Positions 46,601 through 54,870 of a stretch of 64,000 nt of DNA are shown here, piece after piece. The position numbers and the translations under genes are program-made. Below the pieces are notes generated by a model. That model had not been told where the DNA came from and ran no database searches. It worked only from the letters and a program-made list of their open reading frames with translations. The stretch's first letter is position 1. Each line of letters opens with the position of its first letter. The DNA lies in contig CAWISG010000008.1 in NCBI GenBank assembly GCA_963838735.1, positions 1-64,000 on the forward strand, in the 5' to 3' direction. The stretch comes from Parerythrobacter_A sp963838735. GTDB lineage: Bacteria > Pseudomonadota > Alphaproteobacteria > Sphingomonadales > Sphingomonadaceae.

Positions 46601-46918
46601 GTGTGCTTCATCACGCTGGAAGACGAGGGCGGGGTCATCAACCTGGTTATCTGGCCCAACGTGATGGAACGGTATCGCAGCGTAATTATGACTGCGCGCA
46701 TGATGGAGGTGCATGGCCGGATGCAAAAGGACGACGATGTCATTCATGTCGTCGCGGAACAGTTGTTCGACGCCACGCCAAAACTGCTGGCGCTGTCCGA
46801 CGATCTTCTGGAAACCAGCGTCGCGCGGGCCGATCACGTTGTGAGTCCACTACCAGGCAGCCTCAACCGCCATCCGCGAGATGCAACAATCATACCGTCA
46901 TCGCGAGATTTTCACTGA
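43601..46918 (+). CDS. dnaE2: Error-prone DNA polymerase III alpha subunit DnaE2
   Basis: 1105 aa C-family polymerase for translesion synthesis and SOS mutagenesis. The N-terminal PHP domain begins YVELGLVSAFSFLRGAS; the polymerase core has CQGRGSAANSAVCY and PDIDVDFEHERREEV with the catalytic acidic residues. The C-terminal OB-fold is AGIVLIRQKPGSAKGVCFITLEDEGG. Length and the lack of the long replicative C-terminus fit DnaE2 rather than DnaE1. Third gene of the LexA-controlled imuA-imuB-dnaE2 operon; its 3' end overlaps the convergent MFS gene by 7 bases. Confidence 0.95.
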   Translation: MPDPSLTPPKPILERTGDFEANRPTPYVELGLVSAFSFLRGASQAREIIETAFDLGYHALGIADCNTMAGVVQHHANAKVAKMRPVIGCRVELVDGRAFLAYPKDRAAYGRLCTLLSLGKMQTLDGGWQDKGECQLTLAMLAEHSEGVQLIALPDEDVAGFARALPGMVDKLPTLRHIAAAYLYRGDDRARISQLDDLARTHGLSIMATNDVHYHAPDRRPLQDIMACIREKTTIADAGYLLNPNAERHLKAPEEIQRLFVQWPHAIAATRDVADACTFSLDELRYEYPELGVPKGKTPDEYLAQLTWAGAQERYPQGTPATVQATLEKELVLIAKMEFSPYFLTIHDIVVHARSQGILCQGRGSAANSAVCYCLKITSVDPAQCELLFERFISEERKEPPDIDVDFEHERREEVIQHIYRQYGRDRAGLCATVIHYRPRSAIREVGKAMGLSEDVTASIAKTIWGSWGSEMDGERVEKETGLDLADPYLKRAIALADQMIGMPRHLSQHVGGFILTKGALTNTIPIGNGAMPERSFIEWDKDDIDELGILKIDVLALGMLTCIRKCFDLIAAYCGETYTLASVEQEDAAVYDMLQKGDSLGVFQVESRAQMNMLPRLRPKTFYDLVIQVAIVRPGPIQGDMVHPYLKRRKGKEEAVYPEPSPEHGPPDELRNILSRTLGVPIFQEQAMKIAMVAARFSPAEANQLRKAMATFRSRGLVSAHKDKMVGRMVERGYNAEFAARCFSQIEGFGEYGFPESHAASFAHLVYVSSWIKHYYPAIFAAGLLNSQPMGFYAPAQIVRDAREHGVTVLAADVNYSDWDNTVEWQTIQGKKQLILRLGLRQINGLGEADAARLLNARQTPYRDVENLRERARLGARPINLLAAADAFRSTGRDRRAALWDARALKAVPDLPLFAFAGQRDEGEDAPALLPAMPLSEHVVADYQTTRMSLKAHPFEFLRASYERDGFIPAATLRDQTFNARVKVAGIVLIRQKPGSAKGVCFITLEDEGGVINLVIWPNVMERYRSVIMTARMMEVHGRMQKDDDVIHVVAEQLFDATPKLLALSDDLLETSVARADHVVSPLPGSLNRHPRDATIIPSSRDFH

Positions 46919-48171
46919 GGTGCTTTCCTGTTGCTTTCCACCCGCACGCCCGCATCCATCCGGCGGAATACCACCAGCGCGAGCAGCAGCAGCGCCATCG
47001 GCAGCAGTGCTGCGTAGAACGCGCTCTGGCCGCCCATTGCGGCGAAGACCTGACCGGTGATGAAGGATCCGGTTGTGCCGCCCAGGGCGGAGAACACCAC
47101 GATCAGGCCGGTCATCGGCGCATGGGTCGGGGCGGGCAGGGCGGACAGGATGCGCGAATTTATGATCGGATAAATCGGCGCGAGAAACAGACCGATGGTC
47201 GGCAACAGGAACGCGGCGAGCGGGGCGGTGCCCCATGTCATGTCGGGACGCGGTTCCAGCCCGGTGGTCAGCGGCAGGGTCAGCACGATCAACAGGGTCA
47301 TCGCCGCGATGCAGGTCGCCAGCAGGGTGAACCATCCCACGAACCGCAGCACCAGCCCCGCGCCCAACCGCCCGACCGCCGTGCTCAGTGCGAACAGGCT
47401 GGTCGCCAGCACACTCATCGCCTGCGGCATGCCCAGCACCTCGTTATTGAAGGTGGGCAGCCATGTGCCGATGGCCTGTTCGATCAGGACATAGAGAAAC
47501 GCCGAGACGAGGAAGATCAGCACCAGCGGCCGCGCGCACAGGGTGAACATCGCCAGCATGTCGCGCCGCGTGTCGAAGGCTGCGGGGCGCGCCGCGCTTT
47601 CGTCTATCGGCGTGGTGATGACGAGCGCACAGATGGCGAACGACACGATGGCGAGCGGCCAGTAGACCTGCACCCATCCCAACCCGGCGGGGTCAGCACT
47701 GTCGATGAAGGCGCTGAATACGAGGTAGCCCGACAGCACGCCGACCATGAACAGCCCTTCGAGGATATTCATCAGGCTGGCGTGGTCCCTGGCATCGCGG
47801 CTGACCAGGCCGAGCAGCGCGAAGCAGGAAACCTTGACCAGCGCAAAGCTGGCGCCGGTAATTGCGAACAGCAACTTGGCGGTAGCGAAGGCGGGCACCA
47901 GCGGCATGGCGATGCAGGCGATGCCGACCAGTGCGCAGGCCAGTGCCAGCGCATTTTTCAGGCCGAAGCGCGGCAACAGGGAGGCGACGAGGAACGACGT
48001 GATCGCAATCGGCAGATCCTTGAACGCCTCCAGCACGGACGCGCTGGTCTTGGTCTGGCCCAGGGAAGCGATGGATTGCAGGATAACGGTGCCCACGCTG
48101 TTCAGCAGCACCGCGAACAGCATGTAGGCAAGGCAGATGGCAAGCAGGATGCGGAAACGGGGCGTGGTCAT
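46912..48171 (-). CDS. MFS transporter, sugar type (FucP/FHS-like)
   Basis: 419 aa with about 12 hydrophobic spans, from ILLAICLAYMLFAVLLNSVG to FYAALLPMALLLLALVVF. Features such as LFALSTAVGRLGAGLVLRFVG and LGGTTGSFITGQVFAAMGG recall the fucose/glucose (FHS) branch. It follows the TonB receptor and the GH65 fusion in the same direction, so it is the likely inner-membrane importer of the disaccharide split by the GH65 enzyme. A strong hairpin at 48192-48226 separates it from the receptor gene. Confidence 0.87.
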   Translation of the reverse strand: MTTPRFRILLAICLAYMLFAVLLNSVGTVILQSIASLGQTKTSASVLEAFKDLPIAITSFLVASLLPRFGLKNALALACALVGIACIAMPLVPAFATAKLLFAITGASFALVKVSCFALLGLVSRDARDHASLMNILEGLFMVGVLSGYLVFSAFIDSADPAGLGWVQVYWPLAIVSFAICALVITTPIDESAARPAAFDTRRDMLAMFTLCARPLVLIFLVSAFLYVLIEQAIGTWLPTFNNEVLGMPQAMSVLATSLFALSTAVGRLGAGLVLRFVGWFTLLATCIAAMTLLIVLTLPLTTGLEPRPDMTWGTAPLAAFLLPTIGLFLAPIYPIINSRILSALPAPTHAPMTGLIVVFSALGGTTGSFITGQVFAAMGGQSAFYAALLPMALLLLALVVFRRMDAGVRVESNRKAPQ

Positions 48172-48191
48172 AGGCGTCCTGGCTGAAAGGA

Positions 48192-48226
48192 CGACCGCCA
48201 GCGCATGTCCTGCGCGCTGGCGGTCG
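48192..48226 (-). terminator. 13-bp hairpin between the TonB receptor and MFS genes
   Basis: CGACCGCCAGCGC (48192-48204) is exactly complementary to GCGCTGGCGGTCG (48214-48226), with a 9-base loop. On the minus strand only a short T-run follows (cCTTTca), so it may be a leaky terminator or an mRNA-stabilising hairpin that lowers MFS relative to receptor expression. Confidence 0.6.
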
Positions 48227-48248
48227 CCATTATGCTACGTCGTCCGTA

Positions 48249-50618
48249 TCAGAACTTGTAGCGCGTGCTGAAGGTGAAGGATCGGCCCAGGATCGGGCGG
48301 GCGATGATCGGCCCCACGCCCTGTCCGCCGATAACACGCGGGTTGCCTTCGGTCAGTCCGGCGGAATCGAACAGGTTGTCCGCGCTCGCTCGCACTTCGA
48401 ACCGCTCGTTCAGCTCCAGCAGGATGCCTGCATCCACCTTGGTGTAGGAGGGCAGGATCTGCTGGTTGGCGATGTCGGAGAAACGGTCGTCGACGAAGTC
48501 CGCCGAGCCGTAGAAGGTCAGCTCCGCCGTGCCCAGCTGCGCGGTGTAGGACGCATTGCCGCGCACCCGCCATTCGGGCTGGCGTTGCAGCGCGTTACCG
48601 CTGGCGTCGATCAGCCCGCCGCCGATGAAGAAATCGTCGAACTCGCCGTCGAGATAGGTGACGGTCGCGCCAAGGTTCAGCCCATCCGCCGGCTGTACCC
48701 GGCCTTCCAGCTCGAAGCCCAACGTGTTCGCCCCGCCGTTCTGCGTGATCGGCGCGCCGTTCACGATCTGGCTGCTCTGGAGGCCGCGAAACTCGTTGTA
48801 GAACACGGTGGAATAAAGCTGCGCGAAATCCTGCGTGACTTTCAGGCCGACTTCGTAGGTGTCGATTTCTGCGGTGACGGTCTGGCCGTCGCGCAGATTG
48901 TCGAATTGCGGGAAGCTGTTGCCCCGACTGTAGCGGGCGAACACGCCGACATCGGGCGTGATCGCGTAATTGCCGCCGATGGTCCAGGAAAACGCATCGT
49001 CGTCGAAATCGATGGTGCTGAAGGTACCGTTGAGAACCGCGTCGCCATTGTTGAACAGGGTGTCGGGATTGTTGTCCAGATCGACGCCGAAGTCGTTATT
49101 TTCAAGCACCGCGTCCACCGTCTGGCGTTCCCACCGTATCCCGGCATCCAGCGTCAGCCGGTCGTTCACCTCGTAGGTGTCGGACAGGTAGAGCGCGATG
49201 CTTTCGCCTTCGTAATCCGCATTGACGTTGAAGAACGAACCTCGCGTGAAACCGTCGCGTGTCACGGGGCGACCGTCGGCGAGCGTCAGATCGATGATGC
49301 GTGGATTGGATACCGCCTCCAGCAGCAGAAAATTGCCCAGGCTCCACCGGTCGTTCGAACCGTAGCTGGCATAATAGACGCCCGCCGTGAGGCTGTTCGC
49401 GCCGCTGGTAAAGGTCAGCCCGTTGTCGGTGGTAAAGGCGTCGATATCTTTGTCCACGCGCCATGCGCCCACCTCGATCACCTGCGTTGCAGCCGCTACC
49501 GCGCCGCCGCTCTGGAAGGTGGCATTGCCGATGGTCGACCCGAAACCCGCTGCCAGCGCGCCCAGCGTTTGCGGTGCGGCGTTGGGCACCAGTCCGCGCG
49601 TATCGGCGCTGCCGTCGAGATAGCTGGTGCGGCTGAACAGGGAAACGCTGTCGCCGATGTCGTAGTTCAGGTTGATGCCGACATTAACGAGGTCCGCGCC
49701 GCGCCCTTCGGACTGATCAATCGGCACGCCGTCATTGGGCGTGGTCAGACGGGTTTCCCGGCTGTTGAAGGTGCCGGTGCCTCGGTCGAAACCGGGAAAT
49801 TCGCTGAACCCGCCATCCGCATCCTGCACCACCGGTATCGGCAGCAGCCATGCGCCACTGTCATTGAGATAGCGGCCATAGACAAGCACGTCGCCCGCGC
49901 CGAAATCATGGCTGACATTGGCGCTGATCTGGCCGCCTTTTTCGGCCGTGAACTGCGCATCGCGGATGCCGTCGCCGGCGCGGTAGAACCCGCCCACGGC
50001 AAAACCGGTATCGGGGCCGAGCGGCCCGCTGACCGCTGCATCAACGCGCTTGTCGCCGTAATCGGTGATGCTGGCGCCGACCACGCCTTCAAGCTCCGGC
50101 CCGCCTTTCCTCGTGACGAGGTTCACCGTCAGGCCGACCTGGCCATTGGACAGCACCTGCGCCGGTCCGCCACGCACCGCTTCGACGCGGGCGATGGTTT
50201 CATCGAGGCGAAACAGCTGTGAGTTTTCGAGAAAGGACAGGGTGGGCGGCGGGAAGGCGGGCGCGCCTTCATAGGCGAAGGTGACGAACTGCGCGTCGCC
50301 ATTGCCGGGAAAACCACGCACGAAGATGTTTGCGCCGCTTTGCCCGCCCGATGTTTCCACGCTGACCCCGGGGACCAGCGACAGCACGTCGGCGGTGCTG
50401 TTTGGGGCAAGCTGGTCGATGGCGTCGTCGTCGATATTGGTGACGGCAAATGCAGCGTCCTGCTGGCTGACACCGGCACCGCCGGCGGTGCCGGTGATGA
50501 TGATGACATCCTTGTCGTCATTGTCTTGCGGCACGGGGGCGGTTTGCGCCGACGCAAGTGCGGGCATCATCAAAGCCAATGTGCTCAGCGTCGCGGTAAG
50601 ATGGCCTCTGTATGTCAT
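48249..50618 (-). CDS. TonB-dependent receptor, probably for an oligosaccharide
   Basis: 789 aa. Signal peptide (LTATLSTLALMMPALASAQ), a TonB-box-like DVIIITG at about 36-42, a plug domain (STADVLSLVPGVSVETSGGQSGANIFVRGFPG) and a 22-strand-type barrel ending in FSTRYKF with a C-terminal aromatic Phe. The receptor starts 2 bases after the GH65 gene stops, so the two are one transcript. With the MFS gene downstream it gives outer- and inner-membrane uptake for one substrate. Ligand is inferred from context (maltose-, trehalose- or kojibiose-like). Confidence 0.9.
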   Translation of the reverse strand: MTYRGHLTATLSTLALMMPALASAQTAPVPQDNDDKDVIIITGTAGGAGVSQQDAAFAVTNIDDDAIDQLAPNSTADVLSLVPGVSVETSGGQSGANIFVRGFPGNGDAQFVTFAYEGAPAFPPPTLSFLENSQLFRLDETIARVEAVRGGPAQVLSNGQVGLTVNLVTRKGGPELEGVVGASITDYGDKRVDAAVSGPLGPDTGFAVGGFYRAGDGIRDAQFTAEKGGQISANVSHDFGAGDVLVYGRYLNDSGAWLLPIPVVQDADGGFSEFPGFDRGTGTFNSRETRLTTPNDGVPIDQSEGRGADLVNVGINLNYDIGDSVSLFSRTSYLDGSADTRGLVPNAAPQTLGALAAGFGSTIGNATFQSGGAVAAATQVIEVGAWRVDKDIDAFTTDNGLTFTSGANSLTAGVYYASYGSNDRWSLGNFLLLEAVSNPRIIDLTLADGRPVTRDGFTRGSFFNVNADYEGESIALYLSDTYEVNDRLTLDAGIRWERQTVDAVLENNDFGVDLDNNPDTLFNNGDAVLNGTFSTIDFDDDAFSWTIGGNYAITPDVGVFARYSRGNSFPQFDNLRDGQTVTAEIDTYEVGLKVTQDFAQLYSTVFYNEFRGLQSSQIVNGAPITQNGGANTLGFELEGRVQPADGLNLGATVTYLDGEFDDFFIGGGLIDASGNALQRQPEWRVRGNASYTAQLGTAELTFYGSADFVDDRFSDIANQQILPSYTKVDAGILLELNERFEVRASADNLFDSAGLTEGNPRVIGGQGVGPIIARPILGRSFTFSTRYKF

Positions 50619-50620
50619 GT

Positions 50621-53600
50621 TTATTCTCCCAATGTTTTGTTTTTGTTGTCGGTTATTGCCGTGTGAAGCGCCGGGACAGTTACGTCCCCGATCTGCGGGA
50701 CGACCACGGCGGCAGCGTCCAGTTCGTTCGCATCACCGATGCCGATGGCGACCATTCCGGCGGCGTTGATGGCAGTTACGCCTGCGCGCGCATCCTCCAC
50801 GCCGACGCAGGACGCAGGGGCAATGCCGAGTGTCTCGGCGGTGCGCAGGAAGATCTCAGGATCGGGCTTGCCGTTCCGGATGGTGGCGGCATCGGTGATG
50901 CAATCGAACAGGTCGGCAATGCCCAGCGCGCGGACCACATCGCCCGCATTGCGGCTGGCGGAAGCAAGCCCGATGCGCAGTCCCGCGTCGAGGCAGGCAA
51001 GCAACAATTCGCGCGCGCCGTCGAACAGGTCGGCAGGCGAATAACCGGCGATGGCGGCGCGGTAGAATGCGTTCTTGCGCGCCAGCATCCGGGTGAAGTC
51101 GGCTTCGCTGCGGCTGGCATTGGCGGCGGTCAGGATGATGTCGAGCGAGGCGCGGCGCGAGACGCCCTTGAGCCGGTCGTTCAGGCTGCGCGAGAAGGGC
51201 AGCAGTTCCTCGTCGCACAACCGTTTCCAGGCGTGAAAATGCGCTTCGGCGGTGTCGGTCAGCACGCCGTCGAGATCGAAGATGACGGCTTTCAGGGCCG
51301 GACGGTCGATACGGTGCGGCTCGCCTTGCGTGACGGTAACCGGACGTCCGTAATCGTGCAGCGCGAGGGGCGGCCCGTCTATCAGGCGGTAGGATGTATC
51401 GCCCGCCGTCACCGCGACTTCCACCACCGACCCGCGCCATTGCAGGCGGAAAGAATATGCCGGCCAGTCTGCGGGGCAGCGCGGGCGAAAATGCAGCATA
51501 TCGCCTGCCGCCAACATTCCGCCCCAGCCCTGCACCAGGATCAGCCAGCTGCCCGCCATCGCCGCCATATGCGCGCCGTGATGGCTGTTGGCGTGGCGGT
51601 TCTCGATATCGACGAAGGCGGCTTCCTGCTGGAACGCTAACGCCGCATCGAACGCGCCTGTTTCGCAAGATACGATGCCGAACGCGGTGGCGGAAAGGGT
51701 AGAATCATGCGTGGTCAGCGGCTCGTAAAAAGCCAGGTCGCGGGCCTTTTGCATTTGCGGGATACCTTGGCCCCGCACCGCATGTGCCTGAATCACGTCG
51801 CCCTGCTTGCAGACTTGGTGGCGGAAGATGTGCATCGGATGGTGGTCAAGAAGGAGGGGGCGGCCCGATGCGTCGCCATGCGGGAAAGGGGCCTTGCCCA
51901 GGAAAGCATCGTCCTGCGGCGAGACGCCCGATCGCGCATCGACCGGCCGCGCAATCGCAGCGGCGGCACTGCGCCAGCGTGCAGTTTCGTCATCGTCCAG
52001 CCCGATCCGGGTGCGGATATCCTTCAACGCGGCGGCGTCGCACGGGCCGTCCTTGGCCGCGAGCGTGGCGGCAAATTCAAGGTGCGCGGCGGCGAGCGCG
52101 TTGGTGTAGTAATCATTGTCCACCATCGCGCTGTATTCGTCCGGCCCGGTAACGCCGGGGATGACGAAGGCACCGCCGCGCCTGCCCGCACGACGCGCAT
52201 CGTAATGGCCGATCTCCAGCCAGATGCGCGCGGTTTCGAACACCATTTCCGCCGCTAGAGTGGCGAAATCGGTATCACCCGTCACAGCGAGGTAGAACTG
52301 CACGGCATGGGCGATGTCGGCATTGATGTGATATTGCGCCGCGCCGGTCGGGTAGTGCGAAGAGCATTCGCCGCCGTCGATGGTCCGCCACGGGTAGAGC
52401 GCACCGGTGGCATGGCTCAGCTTGCGGGCATTGCGGCGCGCGTCGTCGAGCCGCAAGATGCGCCATTCCAGCATATGCCGCGCGCGTTCCGGCTGCGTCA
52501 GCGCCAGCACGGGCAGGACGAAGCATTCGCCGTCCCAGAAGACGTGCCCCTCGTACCCTTCGCCGGTCAGGCCTTTCGCGGCGACCCCGTGTCTGGCGGA
52601 CGCGCTGGACGACATCAGGACATGCAGCAGGTTGAACCGGATGGCCGAGGCAAGGTCATCCTGCCCGGCAATGGTAATGGCAGCAGATTGGCCGAATGCG
52701 TCGAGAATGGCGGTGTGGTGGGCAACAAGCGCCGCTGTGCCTTCGCCCGAAGCGGTTCTTATCACGGCCAGCGCATCGTCCGCCGCGTCTGCGCCGATAC
52801 CATAGGCAACGGTGCGCCGCAGATCGAGCCATTCGCCGTCCGCGCAATGCCGTTCGCGGCGCAGGTTTGTGCCCGTAGCTTCCGACGAGAGGTGCTGCAC
52901 CACGGCAACATAGGGCGCATCCACGCCGTCCTGCGCGCCGAACATGCAATGCAGAATGCCGTTGCGCTCTCTTTCTGACACCGGCGCGACACCCGCGGAG
53001 AGGCTGATGCGCGGATCGTCGGCATCGCCGGTGGCACGTTCGGCCCCCGCCAGTTCGACAGGACACGTCAGCGCGAGCGTTGCGGAGAAGCCCACGGGAC
53101 ATACCGAAATAGTGCTGATGCAGACCGGCCCCGCGCCCATCGGGACGAGGCGTTCGACGTACACTTCAAGCGCGCGTCCGCCGCCAAGATCCCAGACCGT
53201 GCGCCGCCGTAGGATCGCCTGTTCGAGGTCGAACGCGATATCGAATTGCGCCATGTCGTCGGGTGTGAATGCTATCGGCTCTCCGTCCACGGCAATGTGC
53301 AGCGCCACGGGGCTGGGCAGCGGAAAGCGCGAGTCAGTGCCGTCGGCGTAGCCGGGAAAGGCTTCATGATAGGAAATCGGGCGTCTGGCGAAACCGCTTG
53401 GGGCGAAGGCGGCGACGTCGTTCCCCAGTTCATCGATCCCGCCGCGCACGCCGAGCGTGCCGTTGGCGAGCGCGAACAGGGTTGCATCGCACGCCGCCGT
53501 AGCTGCGTCGTAGCGGTCGCGTCGGAACGACGCGCCATCAGCCTGCGGCACCGGCAACAATTGCGGATTACGTCCCAACCTGTCTCTCTCCCAACGGCTT

Positions 53601-53629
53601 TTGCCGCTTGTCGAGCCTAGGATGGGCAC
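50621..53629 (-). CDS. GH65 disaccharide phosphorylase fused to beta-phosphoglucomutase
   Basis: 1002 aa. Residues about 30-770 are a GH65 inverting phosphorylase: FWDGECFVLPVL, GVTGPDEYSAMVDNDYYTN with the catalytic acid Glu498, and PLTTHDSTLS, which binds phosphate. From about 780 (KAVIFDLDGVLTDTAEAH) a HAD beta-phosphoglucomutase follows, with GVSRRASL and SCVGVEDARAGV. The first half would release beta-glucose-1-phosphate and the second turn it into glucose-6-phosphate. No signal peptide, so cytoplasmic. A TTG at 53578 preceded by GGGAGAG may be the true start, because the ATG at 53629 almost touches the operators. Confidence 0.9.
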   Translation of the reverse strand: MPILGSTSGKSRWERDRLGRNPQLLPVPQADGASFRRDRYDAATAACDATLFALANGTLGVRGGIDELGNDVAAFAPSGFARRPISYHEAFPGYADGTDSRFPLPSPVALHIAVDGEPIAFTPDDMAQFDIAFDLEQAILRRRTVWDLGGGRALEVYVERLVPMGAGPVCISTISVCPVGFSATLALTCPVELAGAERATGDADDPRISLSAGVAPVSERERNGILHCMFGAQDGVDAPYVAVVQHLSSEATGTNLRRERHCADGEWLDLRRTVAYGIGADAADDALAVIRTASGEGTAALVAHHTAILDAFGQSAAITIAGQDDLASAIRFNLLHVLMSSSASARHGVAAKGLTGEGYEGHVFWDGECFVLPVLALTQPERARHMLEWRILRLDDARRNARKLSHATGALYPWRTIDGGECSSHYPTGAAQYHINADIAHAVQFYLAVTGDTDFATLAAEMVFETARIWLEIGHYDARRAGRRGGAFVIPGVTGPDEYSAMVDNDYYTNALAAAHLEFAATLAAKDGPCDAAALKDIRTRIGLDDDETARWRSAAAAIARPVDARSGVSPQDDAFLGKAPFPHGDASGRPLLLDHHPMHIFRHQVCKQGDVIQAHAVRGQGIPQMQKARDLAFYEPLTTHDSTLSATAFGIVSCETGAFDAALAFQQEAAFVDIENRHANSHHGAHMAAMAGSWLILVQGWGGMLAAGDMLHFRPRCPADWPAYSFRLQWRGSVVEVAVTAGDTSYRLIDGPPLALHDYGRPVTVTQGEPHRIDRPALKAVIFDLDGVLTDTAEAHFHAWKRLCDEELLPFSRSLNDRLKGVSRRASLDIILTAANASRSEADFTRMLARKNAFYRAAIAGYSPADLFDGARELLLACLDAGLRIGLASASRNAGDVVRALGIADLFDCITDAATIRNGKPDPEIFLRTAETLGIAPASCVGVEDARAGVTAINAAGMVAIGIGDANELDAAAVVVPQIGDVTVPALHTAITDNKNKTLGE

Positions 53630-53633
53630 GAGA

Positions 53634-53661
53634 TGATATCGATGTCAAGACAACGATGTCA
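53634..53661 (-). promoter_or_regulatory. Two abutting LacI-type operators
   Basis: TGATATCGATGTCA (53634-53647) and AGACAACGATGTCA (53648-53661) are consecutive 14-mers, each centred on CG and sharing the right half CGATGTCA. The second differs from the perfect palindrome TGACAACGTTGTCA at two positions, the usual shape of LacI-family sites. They lie just before the GH65 operon and 68 bases from the LacI gene end. Confidence 0.65.
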
Positions 53662-53728
53662 TTTTCTGGTAAGGATGTGTTGCGACTGCGGGACTGCAGG
53701 GTATTTCGGAGGGTGCCCGGTGGCAGCG

Positions 53729-54742
53729 TCAGCTGGCGCGGATGACGATTTCGACCGGCATGAGTTCCGACTGCACGGCCTCGCCCTGCACCAGTGCAAG
53801 CGCCTTGCGTGCCAGCAGCGATCCACCTTCGTGCCAATGCTGGCGAATGGTGGTCAGCGGCGGCACGAACTGGGCCGCGTCATGCGCATCGTCGAACCCG
53901 ATCACGGAGACGTCGTCGGGTACGCCGCGCCCGTATTCGGTCAGTGCACGGATCGCACCCATCGCCACCGCATCGCTGCTGGCGAAGACGCCGTCGATCG
54001 CGGCACCGTGCGTATCCAGCAGTGCGGCCATCGCATTGTGCCCGCCCGCAAAGGTGAAGTCGCAATGCCGCGTTGCCACATGTGTTGCGCCAAGTTCCGC
54101 CACGCGGCCGGTGAACCCGTCGAACCTGTCGGCAACCTCGGCATGCTCGATATCGCCAAGGCACACCAGCGTGCGGCGTCCGATGGAGCATAGCCGGTCA
54201 GCGGCGAGGCAGCCGCCGGCCACATTGTCGCTGCCGACGATGACATGGTCGCCATCGTTGCGCACCGATCCCCACACCACCAGCGGCAGGCCGAAGCGGT
54301 CGAGTTCCGCCACCGCATCCTCGTGGCTGCCCTGTCCCAGCAGCACAACGGCATCGGCGGTGGGGGTAGTGTCGGTCAGGCTGGCGCGGGTGGACAGCAT
54401 CACGGAATAATTCGCCGCTGTCAGTTCGTGTATCATCCCGCCCAGCAGTTCCAGCGGGTAGGAGCCGTTCATCCGGCGATTGGCGGACGGCGTCATCTCG
54501 ACCACCACCGCCACCGTGCGCGTGCTGCGCTGACGCAGGTTGCGGGCGGTCGTGTTCAGTTTGTAACCGTGCTGTTTCGCGATTTCGCGCACCCGCTCGC
54601 GCGTTTCTGCGCGCACCACGCCGCTGCCCGATAGCGCGCGCGATACGGTGATGGTGGAAACGCCCGCCAATTTGGCCACATCGGCCATCGTCATGGCGTG
54701 CCTTGGCGACGAAAGCGACATGTCGGCTTTTTTCGACTGCAT
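53729..54742 (-). CDS. LacI-family transcriptional regulator
   Basis: About 337 aa from the ATG at 54742; ATGs at 54778 and 54721 are alternatives and none has a clear Shine-Dalgarno. The N-terminal headpiece TMADVAKLAGVSTITVSRALSG plus the hinge helix region YKLNTTARNLRQRSTRTVAVVV is diagnostic. The periplasmic-binding-protein-like sensor ends VSVIGFDDAHDAAQFVPPLTTIRQ. It is upstream of and in the same direction as the GH65-receptor-MFS operon, with two LacI-type operators between, so it most likely represses that operon in response to the sugar. Confidence 0.92.
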   Translation of the reverse strand: MQSKKADMSLSSPRHAMTMADVAKLAGVSTITVSRALSGSGVVRAETRERVREIAKQHGYKLNTTARNLRQRSTRTVAVVVEMTPSANRRMNGSYPLELLGGMIHELTAANYSVMLSTRASLTDTTPTADAVVLLGQGSHEDAVAELDRFGLPLVVWGSVRNDGDHVIVGSDNVAGGCLAADRLCSIGRRTLVCLGDIEHAEVADRFDGFTGRVAELGATHVATRHCDFTFAGGHNAMAALLDTHGAAIDGVFASSDAVAMGAIRALTEYGRGVPDDVSVIGFDDAHDAAQFVPPLTTIRQHWHEGGSLLARKALALVQGEAVQSELMPVEIVIRAS

Positions 54743-54870
54743 GATCTGCACGGTAGGTTGCTTTGCGCAGCTGGGCAAACGGGTAGCACAAAGACGCCCA
54801 GATTGATGGGCAAGGGTGGCGCACCACCCCTTCGCCTTAGCGCCAATCTTGTGCTATTGTCGGCATCGTT

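Noticed and set aside
48585..50222. 545-aa plus-strand open frame
   Set aside because: Antisense to the sugar TonB receptor; no recognisable motif.
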